From: Arcobacter sp.
GTDB taxonomy: Bacteria > Campylobacterota > Campylobacteria > Campylobacterales > Sulfurimonadaceae
Direction: 5' to 3'
Assembly: GCA_002733885.1 (NCBI GenBank)
Contig: NVXJ01000004.1
Location: 10,927 to 43,414 of the forward strand
Length of the DNA: 32,488 nt
The notes under the pieces are model-generated. The model worked only from the letters and a program-made list of their open reading frames with translations, had not been told where the DNA came from and made no database searches. Made by a program: the position numbers and the translations under genes. Shown in pieces: positions 26,521 to 32,488 of this stretch; positions within the stretch are counted from its first letter, which is position 1, and each line of letters starts with the position of its first letter.

Positions 26521-27558
26521 ATGATTTTTAATAAATTTATAGGACTTTTTTCAAATGACCTAGCCATAGATTTAGGGACAGCAAATACACTTGTTATCGC
26601 TAAAGGCAAGGGTATCATTATTAATGAGCCTTCAGTAGTAGCGGTTAAGACAGAACGTTTTGGCCATCAAAGAGTCTTAGCTGTTGGTAGAGAAGCCAAA
26701 GAAATGGTGGGTAAAACACCGGGTAATATTAAGGCTATTCGTCCTATGAGAGATGGCGTTATTGCTGACTTTGATATGACTGAAAAGATGATTCGAAAAT
26801 TTATTGAAAAAGCACATGGTCGATCGGCTTTAATTAGCCCTCGTATTATTATTTGTGTGCCTTATGGTCTTACTCAAGTTGAAAGAAAAGCCGTACGTGA
26901 ATCAGCACTTTCAGCAGGAGCACGTGAGGTTTTCTTAATTGAAGAGCCAATGGCAGCGGCTATTGGAGCAGGGATTGATATTCGTCAACCTCAGGGTAAC
27001 TTAGTAGTAGATATTGGTGGTGGTACGACTGAAATAGGTGTTGTTTCTCTTGGTGGTCTTGTTCTTTCTAAGTCTATTCGTGTTGCGGGTGATAAGATTG
27101 ATCAAGCTATTATTGATTATGTTAAACGTAAGTACAACTTGCTTATTGGTGAACGCTCTGCTGAAGAGATTAAAATTGCTATTGGTACGGCTATGCCTTT
27201 AGATGAAGAGATGACGATGATAGTAAATGGTCGTGATCAGGTTGAAGGACTGTTAAGCTCAATCGAGTTAACCAGTGAAGATGCCCGTGAGGCTATGCGT
27301 GATCCTTTAAAAGAGATTGGTGAAGCACTAAGAGCTGTTTTAGAGGTTATGCCTCCAGACTTAGCAGGTGATATTGTAAACCATGGAATTATTTTAACAG
27401 GTGGTGGAGCCTTGATCCGTCAACTTGATAAGTTCTTATCTGAATTAGTAAAGATACCTGTTTATGTGGCAGATGAGCCACTTTTAGCTGTTGCAAAAGG
27501 AACAGGACGCGCACTTGAAGAGATAGATCTTCTTCAGGAACTCTTCGAGCATGAATAA
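26521..27558 (+). CDS. mreB: Rod shape-determining actin MreB
   Basis: MreB forms membrane-bound filaments that direct lateral wall growth. The 345-residue protein has the actin-fold nucleotide blocks DLGTANTLV, VVDIGGGTTEIGVVS and LTGGGALIRQLDKFL, and the MreB-specific IEEPMAAAIGAGI. An AGGA ribosome site lies 5-8 bases before the ATG. It overlaps mreC by 8 bases. The phylum is often helical or rod-shaped, which agrees with the gene. Confidence 0.97.
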   Translation: MIFNKFIGLFSNDLAIDLGTANTLVIAKGKGIIINEPSVVAVKTERFGHQRVLAVGREAKEMVGKTPGNIKAIRPMRDGVIADFDMTEKMIRKFIEKAHGRSALISPRIIICVPYGLTQVERKAVRESALSAGAREVFLIEEPMAAAIGAGIDIRQPQGNLVVDIGGGTTEIGVVSLGGLVLSKSIRVAGDKIDQAIIDYVKRKYNLLIGERSAEEIKIAIGTAMPLDEEMTMIVNGRDQVEGLLSSIELTSEDAREAMRDPLKEIGEALRAVLEVMPPDLAGDIVNHGIILTGGGALIRQLDKFLSELVKIPVYVADEPLLAVAKGTGRALEEIDLLQELFEHE

Positions 27559-28312
27559 AGAGCTTGTAGGCTTTTTATTTTTAGCATTTGCCATTGTTAT
27601 TGGTGTGCTGAAATTTACAAACTGGATTCAAGACCCTTTCATTGGTGGCTTGAATTCTGTAAAAAACTTTTACCATGAGAGTGTTGAAGGCATTGATAGC
27701 TCTATTGATGAACACTTTTCTCAACAAGAAACTATTATTGCACTTCAAATTGAAAACAAGAAATACAAAGAAAATAATCTTTTAGCACAAGAATTTGCAA
27801 CTGAACTTAATGCTATGTTTAAAGAACATAATTCTGACCTTGAAATATCGCCTAAGGTTCAGCTTGTAAAAACACTGTCTTATGCAAAATTTGGTGATAT
27901 TAACCGTGTTTGGTTAGATATGAAAGATTATAATACCTCAAAGGTATATGGTCTTGTAAGTGAAGGGATAAGTGCAGGTATAGTAACCTTTAAGCATGGT
28001 CAACCCATGGCCCTTTTAAATTCTGATTATAAATGTTCCTACACTGTTTATATAGGCAAAAAAAGAGCTCCTGGTATTGTTCATGGAAAAAACACTAAAG
28101 AGATGGTGGTAGAATTTATTCCTAATTGGATTAAAATAGAAGCAGGAGATAAAGTTTTTACCTCAGGACTTGATAATCTTTTCTTTAGAGGTTTAAGAGT
28201 AGGAAAGGTTCTAGAAGTTACTAAGTCTCAAGGCTTTCAAAGTGCACTTATTGAGCCTTATTTTGATGTGACCGACCCGGGTTACTTTCATGTAATTATG
28301 AAACGTTATTAA
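27551..28312 (+). CDS. mreC: Rod shape-determining protein MreC
   Basis: The 253-residue protein has a short cytoplasmic start, one membrane segment (about 5-22), a coiled coil (about 55-85) and a beta-rich extracytoplasmic domain with AGDKVFTSGLDNLFFRGLRVGKV, the conserved C-terminal MreC block. It links MreB to the wall-synthesis machinery. No mreD or PBP2 gene follows; the next genes are unrelated. It is co-transcribed with mreB. A strong terminator lies about 150 bases after its stop. Confidence 0.93.
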   Translation: MNKELVGFLFLAFAIVIGVLKFTNWIQDPFIGGLNSVKNFYHESVEGIDSSIDEHFSQQETIIALQIENKKYKENNLLAQEFATELNAMFKEHNSDLEISPKVQLVKTLSYAKFGDINRVWLDMKDYNTSKVYGLVSEGISAGIVTFKHGQPMALLNSDYKCSYTVYIGKKRAPGIVHGKNTKEMVVEFIPNWIKIEAGDKVFTSGLDNLFFRGLRVGKVLEVTKSQGFQSALIEPYFDVTDPGYFHVIMKRY

Positions 28313-28321
28313 AGAATAAAC

Positions 28322-28390
28322 ATGTTCATTTCTGATTTGAACCTTTTAATTGAAAAAATCGAAGCACTTCAAATAGAAAATAAAGCTTAA
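28322..28390 (+). pseudogene. Very short coiled-coil ORF, possibly a decayed gene
   Basis: From the ATG at 28322 the reading frame gives 22 residues, MFISDLNLLIEKIEALQIEN followed by Lys-Ala, with a heptad-like pattern. In the same frame beyond the TAA the sequence continues as KKELNKRE, stop, then DIYNQNSEA, stop, all still charged and helical in character. This looks like a small coiled-coil gene interrupted by stop codons. It could equally be chance in AT-rich DNA; no clear ribosome site is present. It lies 9 bases after the mreC stop. Confidence 0.3.
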
Positions 28391-28461
28391 AAAAAAGAGC
28401 TCAATAAACGTGAGTAAGATATATATAATCAAAACTCAGAAGCTTAAGAAAAAAAATAGTG

Positions 28462-28590
28462 TCAAAAAAGAGAACTTGCCTTCTCTTTTTTAGTTTTAAT
28501 ATACTTTTTGTAAGAGTAACTTTCTTGTATTTTAGCCTTAGTGATATTTTTTACTTGTAAAAGACAAGACTTAGTGTATTTCTCATCCAT
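28462..28590 (-). CDS. Candidate 42-residue basic protein, unrecognised
   Basis: The minus-strand ORF begins at the ATG at 28590 and has a good ribosome site, AAGGG, 7 bases before it. The translation starts MDEKYTKSCLLQVKN and is rich in Lys (12 of 42) with one Cys. Its stop codon lies at the edge of the bidirectional terminator hairpin (28464-28491). The upstream region overlaps the carB promoter, so the two would be divergent. I recognise no family. A functional small protein is possible, as are chance or a small RNA. Confidence 0.4.
   Translation of the reverse strand: MDEKYTKSCLLQVKNITKAKIQESYSYKKYIKTKKEKASSLF
28464..28491. terminator. Strong bidirectional Rho-independent terminator
   Basis: AAAAAAGAGAA (28464-28474) and TTCTCTTTTTT (28481-28491) form an 11-bp perfect stem with loop CTTGCC. 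The stem is flanked by its own T-run on both strands. It ends the fabZ-mreC operon on the plus strand and the small ORF on the minus strand. Confidence 0.85.
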
Positions 28591-28608
28591 TTTTAAGCCC
28601 TTAATAGA

Positions 28609-28614
28609 TATAAT
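28609..28614 (+). promoter_or_regulatory. Candidate -10 element (TATAAT) for carB
   Basis: TAGATATAAT matches the phylum -10 consensus and lies 44 bases before the carB ATG. An AAAGGG ribosome site lies about 6 bases before that ATG. No -35 hexamer or attenuator is seen in the leader. Confidence 0.6.
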
Positions 28615-28658
28615 CACCAAATTTATTATGCAAATATAACTAGTATTAAAGGGTCACA

Positions 28659-31600
28659 ATGCCAAAACGAAACGATATAAAAACCATTTTACTAATAGGT
28701 TCAGGACCTATTGTTATTGGACAAGCCTGTGAGTTTGATTACTCTGGAACACAAGCGGTTAAAACCCTTAAAGAGCTTGGATATCGTGTAATCCTTATTA
28801 ACTCTAATCCTGCAACCATCATGACTGACCCTGAGTTTGCAGACAGAACATATATAGAACCTATTACACCAGAAATCATTTCAAAGATTATAAAAAAAGA
28901 AAAGGTAGATGCCATACTTCCTACTATGGGTGGTCAAACAGCATTAAATGCTGCAATGACCATGCATGAACAAGGCTTGTTAGAGGGTATCGAATTTTTA
29001 GGTGCCAACCCTGAAGCTATTCATAAGGGTGAAGACCGTGTTGCTTTTAAAGAAGCAATGATTAAAATTGGAATGGACCTTCCTAATTCAAAGTATGCAC
29101 ATACTATTGAAGAAGCCTTAGAAGCCGCAGAAGAAATAGGTTTTCCTCTTATCATTCGTGCCTCATTTACTCTAGCAGGCGCAGGTTCAGGTGTTGCTTA
29201 TAATATTGACGAGTACAAGACTCTAGCTCAGCGTGGTTTAGACGCAAGTCCAATATCACAAATCCTAGTAGAAGAGTCTCTTCTTGGTTGGAAAGAATAT
29301 GAGATGGAAGTTATTCGTGATAAGGCAGATAACTGTATCATCATCTGTTCTATTGAAAACTTTGATCCTATGGGTGTTCATACAGGTGATTCTATCACGG
29401 TGGCACCGGCACTTACACTTACGGATAAAGAATATCAAAGAATGCGTGACGCTAGTTTTGATATCTTAAGAGAGATTGGTGTGGATACAGGTGGTTCAAA
29501 CGTACAATTTTCAATTGACCCGAAGACGGGAAGGATGATTGTAATTGAAATGAACCCTAGGGTTTCACGTTCATCTGCTCTTGCCTCTAAGGCAACGGGT
29601 TATCCTATTGCGAAAATTGCAACACTTCTTGCTGTCGGTTATACGCTGGATGAACTTACTAATGATATTACTGGTACACCAGCCTCATTTGAACCGGTTA
29701 TTGATTATGTTGTAACAAAGATTCCTCGTTTTACATTTGAAAAATTCCCTGAAGCAGATTCTACCCTTTCAACGGGTATGAAGTCTGTTGGAGAGGTTAT
29801 GGCCATTGGTCGTACCTTTAAAGAATCATTTCAAAAGGCCTTATGCTCTTTAGAAGAAGATTATAGTGGTTTAGATTGTCAAGCAGGGGACATGGACTTT
29901 ATCATTCATGAAATCCGCCGTCCTAATGCTAAGCGTATGCTTTATGTTGCTGAAGGTTTTCGTCGTGGTCTTAGCCATGAAGAAATCTTTGATATTTGTC
30001 AGATTGATCCTTGGTATCTTTTCCAACTTGAAGAACTTGTGGAGTTTGAAAAAACAATTGATATTGATATTTTAAATGATGAGGTACGTTTTAGACTGGC
30101 TAAGACTCAGGGCTTCTCAGATATGAAAATTGCTCAACATATTAACAGAAATTCAAATATCAATCAAAGCGAAAACGATGTGTATAATGCACGTAAACGC
30201 TTAGGAATTCATTTTGAATATAACGAAGTAGATACTTGTTCAGCTGAGTTTGAAGCACTGACTCCTTATCTTTACTCAACAACAAATATTACGAAGCTTC
30301 CAAATCTTACTAACCGTGTTAATACGGATAAAAAGAAGGTTATGATTTTAGGCGGTGGACCAAATAGAATTGGTCAAGGTATAGAGTTTGATTATTGTTG
30401 TGTTCACGCTGCCTTTGCCTTAAAAGAGATGGGTATTGAAACCATTATGTATAACTGTAATCCTGAAACGGTTTCAACAGATTATGATACTTCTGATGTT
30501 TTATACTTTGAGCCAATTGACTTTGAACATGTAAGAGAAGTGATTGAGTATGAACAGCCAGATGGGATTATCGTTCACTTTGGGGGGCAAACACCTTTAA
30601 AACTTGCTAACTCATTAACAGCTATTGGTGCAAAAATCTCTGGAACGCCTGCTAAGGTTATTGACCTTGCAGAAGACAGAGAGAAATTTGCGGCCTTTGT
30701 TGAAGAGTTTGGATTAAAGCAACCTGCAAATGGTCTTGCTACAACTAAAGAGCAAGCCGTAACAATTGCTGAAAGACTTACTTATCCTGTGCTTGTTCGT
30801 CCTTCATTTGTTCTGGGTGGACGTGCAATGCGTATCGTTTATAACTCAGATGAACTACGTACTTATATGGATGTCGCAGTATCCGTTTCAAATGATGCGC
30901 CTGTTCTTGTTGATAAGTTCTTAGACCAGGCCATTGAGCTTGATGTTGACGCCATTTGTGATGGAACAGATGTTTATATTGGCTCAGTTATGCAACATAT
31001 TGAAGAAGCAGGGATTCACTCAGGTGATTCTGCCTGTTGTCTTCCTCCTATGAATCTTTCGGATGAATTAATTGCTCAGGTCGAACAAGAAACTAAAATA
31101 ATTGCTCTTGGCTTAGGTGTTATTGGTTTAATGAATATTCAGTACGCAATTTATCAAAATGAGGTTTATCTTATTGAGGTAAATCCAAGAGCTTCAAGAA
31201 CGGTTCCTTTTGTTTCTAAGGCAACGGGTATTCCTCTTGCTAAGGTGGCTACTCGTGTTATGATGGGTGAAAAGCTTGCTGACGCACTTAAGTTTTATGA
31301 TAATTATAATGTGGTTATGCAAGGTGATGGTATCTTAAAGCCACGTCTTAAAGACCATATCGCTCTTAAAGAAGCAGTATTTCCATTTAACAAACTTTAT
31401 GGAGCGGATTTAGTATTGAGTCCTGAGATGAAATCTACGGGTGAGGTTATGGGTATTTCTAAGAACTTTGGAACCTCATTTGCAAAATCTCAAATGGCGG
31501 CAGGAAATATTATTCCTACTGAGGGAAAATGTTTCTTATCTTTTATTGATATGGATAAGGAACACGCGGCAGAAATTGCAAAAGGTTTGAGTGATAATGG

Positions 31601-31922
31601 TATTAAGCTTATTGCAACAAAGGGAACGGCGAAGATTATTAATGAAGCAGGCATAGACTGTGAAGTGGTTCTTAAAATCTCTGAAGGCCGTCCTAATATT
31701 GAAGACGTTATGACAAATGGTGAAATTGCCATGGCGATTAATACTTCAGATAATAAAACAGCTAAGGATGACGCCGTTAAGATTCGTCAAATTGTGCTTC
31801 GTAGAGGTATTCCTTACTTCACAACACTTTCCGCCGCAAGAGCTACTATTGAAGCCTTAGTTCAGATGAAAAATGACAACTGGAATGAGCCAGTACCTCT
31901 TCAAGATTATCTTGAACAATAA
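28659..31922 (+). CDS. carB: Carbamoyl phosphate synthase large subunit
   Basis: CarB makes carbamoyl phosphate from ammonia (delivered by CarA), bicarbonate and two ATP, for arginine and pyrimidine synthesis. The 1087 residues hold two homologous ATP-grasp halves, each opening with a [17 protein letters not shown] or [16 protein letters not shown] block, with [17 protein letters not shown] and [16 protein letters not shown] as nucleotide loops and [18 protein letters not shown] and [18 protein letters not shown] as metal sites. The C-terminal 120 residues form the MGS-like allosteric domain (FGTSFAKSQ to [15 protein letters not shown]). The length is slightly above the E. coli enzyme. It is apart from carA, which is not in this window. 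Confidence 0.98.
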   Translation: MPKRNDIKTILLIGSGPIVIGQACEFDYSGTQAVKTLKELGYRVILINSNPATIMTDPEFADRTYIEPITPEIISKIIKKEKVDAILPTMGGQTALNAAMTMHEQGLLEGIEFLGANPEAIHKGEDRVAFKEAMIKIGMDLPNSKYAHTIEEALEAAEEIGFPLIIRASFTLAGAGSGVAYNIDEYKTLAQRGLDASPISQILVEESLLGWKEYEMEVIRDKADNCIIICSIENFDPMGVHTGDSITVAPALTLTDKEYQRMRDASFDILREIGVDTGGSNVQFSIDPKTGRMIVIEMNPRVSRSSALASKATGYPIAKIATLLAVGYTLDELTNDITGTPASFEPVIDYVVTKIPRFTFEKFPEADSTLSTGMKSVGEVMAIGRTFKESFQKALCSLEEDYSGLDCQAGDMDFIIHEIRRPNAKRMLYVAEGFRRGLSHEEIFDICQIDPWYLFQLEELVEFEKTIDIDILNDEVRFRLAKTQGFSDMKIAQHINRNSNINQSENDVYNARKRLGIHFEYNEVDTCSAEFEALTPYLYSTTNITKLPNLTNRVNTDKKKVMILGGGPNRIGQGIEFDYCCVHAAFALKEMGIETIMYNCNPETVSTDYDTSDVLYFEPIDFEHVREVIEYEQPDGIIVHFGGQTPLKLANSLTAIGAKISGTPAKVIDLAEDREKFAAFVEEFGLKQPANGLATTKEQAVTIAERLTYPVLVRPSFVLGGRAMRIVYNSDELRTYMDVAVSVSNDAPVLVDKFLDQAIELDVDAICDGTDVYIGSVMQHIEEAGIHSGDSACCLPPMNLSDELIAQVEQETKIIALGLGVIGLMNIQYAIYQNEVYLIEVNPRASRTVPFVSKATGIPLAKVATRVMMGEKLADALKFYDNYNVVMQGDGILKPRLKDHIALKEAVFPFNKLYGADLVLSPEMKSTGEVMGISKNFGTSFAKSQMAAGNIIPTEGKCFLSFIDMDKEHAAEIAKGLSDNGIKLIATKGTAKIINEAGIDCEVVLKISEGRPNIEDVMTNGEIAMAINTSDNKTAKDDAVKIRQIVLRRGIPYFTTLSAARATIEALVQMKNDNWNEPVPLQDYLEQ

Positions 31923-32349
31923 GGTTTTTTTAGTTCAAACCGATACAACAGTCGGTTTCTTATCTCAAAATTCTCAGTCCTTGGCTGAGATTAAAGAACG
32001 TCCCCCTCATAAACCCTTTGTCCAAGTTACATCCACATTTAAGACCTTAAAAACTATGGTTCGTGTTCCCTTGTTTCATAAAAATACAGTCAGACGAGGA
32101 AAAAAACAGACCTTTGTGTATAGCAATAATAAGGCAATTCGTGTGGTTAAAGATAAAGACCATGCAAGATTTATTAAGCCCTTTGGGTGGTTTTACTCAA
32201 CATCAGCAAATGAAAAGGCCTTGTCTTACAATAAAGAATTTGCCGAGGCTTCATCTGATATAATTATTGAAAATATCAAGGGTTTGTTTGAAGGTGAATC
32301 ATCTTCAATTTATAAACTTGGTAAAATTAAAATGAGAAGGTTGCGTTAA
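31873..32349 (+). CDS. Short Sua5/YciO/YrdC-family protein (possible TsaC role)
   Basis: The 158-residue protein has family blocks in the right order: [37 protein letters not shown] and, at the end, SSSIYKL..IKMRRLR. These match TDTVYGL, K.R....KPF, VR.P, P...TSAN and the S.I...... RLR end of YrdC proteins, which make threonylcarbamoyl-AMP for tRNA t6A. The protein is 30 to 40 residues shorter than a standard TsaC, so its activity is uncertain. The ATG at 31873 lies 50 bases inside carB; a TTG at 31912 in the same frame (145 residues) is a possible alternative, and neither has a clear ribosome site. The stop overlaps the next ATG by one base (TAATG). Confidence 0.72.
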   Translation: MTTGMSQYLFKIILNNKVFLVQTDTTVGFLSQNSQSLAEIKERPPHKPFVQVTSTFKTLKTMVRVPLFHKNTVRRGKKQTFVYSNNKAIRVVKDKDHARFIKPFGWFYSTSANEKALSYNKEFAEASSDIIIENIKGLFEGESSSIYKLGKIKMRRLR

Positions 32350-32488
32350 TGGGTTCTAAGCTTGCTACAGCATTTATTACAGGTGTGTTTTTTGCATTTT
32401 TTTTAGACTTCTTTTTTGTCTTAGGTTTGTTTTTAAATTATATACAGGCTCAAGATATAGATGTCTATTATAATATTCTTTTTGCTGA
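32349..32488 (+). CDS. Unrecognised membrane protein, N-terminal part (cut by window edge)
   Basis: The frame from the ATG at 32349 stays open for 46 codons to the end of the window. It begins [20 protein letters not shown] and continues hydrophobic and Phe-rich to about residue 30, then becomes more polar (YIQAQDIDVYYN), which fits one membrane segment or signal anchor. AGAAGG at 32335-32340 lies 8 bases before the ATG and supports the start. It is coupled to the Sua5/YrdC-like gene. No family can be named from this part. Confidence 0.65.
   Translation, partial: MGSKLATAFITGVFFAFFLDFFFVLGLFLNYIQAQDIDVYYNILFA

Noticed and set aside
1-32488. CRISPR array, tRNA, rRNA or insertion sequence
   Set aside because: No regularly spaced repeats, cloverleaf-like sequences, ribosomal RNA motifs, transposase ORFs or terminal inverted repeats were seen in reading the window.

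Overview
The window is AT-rich, densely packed bacterial chromosome. The run fabZ-lpxA-clpX-mreB-mreC followed by carB, the acetate cluster (OprD-type porin, DUF485, ActP, cNMP/CBS/DUF294 protein, exonuclease, acs) and the protein sequences themselves point to a Campylobacterota (epsilonproteobacterial) genome, probably a free-living Sulfurimonas- or Arcobacter-like lineage. The genus cannot be fixed from the sequence alone. No rRNA, tRNA, insertion sequence, prophage or CRISPR array is visible.

Layout. (1) 1-124, minus: the first 41 codons of an iron superoxide dismutase, cut by the window edge. (2) 267-6062, plus: six overlapping genes for a pyruvate dehydrogenase complex (E1alpha, E1beta, E2, E3) followed by lipB and lipA, which make the lipoyl cofactor E2 needs. 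(3) 6057-8103, minus: an NfeD-type membrane serine protease and a slipin. (4) 8190-9080, plus: an EamA/DMT exporter. (5) 9097-19091, minus: an acetate module read in the order histidine kinase, response regulator, porin, DUF485, ActP, DUF294 protein, DEDDh exonuclease, acetyl-CoA synthetase. (6) 19237-20811, plus: a cyclophilin and a C-terminally extended QueH. (7) 20841-21805, minus: two paralogous small lipoproteins. (8) 21998-23932, plus: a duplicated DUF1538 membrane protein with a PII-like C-terminal domain. (9) 24043-28312, plus: fabZ-lpxA-clpX-mreB-mreC. (10) 28313-28658: the only gene gap over 300 bases; it holds a very short coiled-coil ORF remnant, a strong bidirectional terminator, a candidate 42-residue minus-strand protein and the carB promoter. 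(11) 28659-32488, plus: carB, a short Sua5/YrdC-like gene and the start of a membrane protein cut by the window edge.

How they fit together: two routes to acetyl-CoA sit side by side, oxidation of pyruvate by a self-contained PDH plus lipoylation operon, and uptake and activation of external acetate by the porin-ActP-Acs module with a neighbouring two-component system. The FabZ-LpxA-ClpX-MreBC block is envelope and housekeeping. There is no obvious wholly new multi-gene system. The most notable points are the E2 architecture, the intercistronic hairpins of the acetate cluster, candidate leaderless starts, the DUF1538-PII-like fusion, the paired lipoproteins and the small ORF beside carB.
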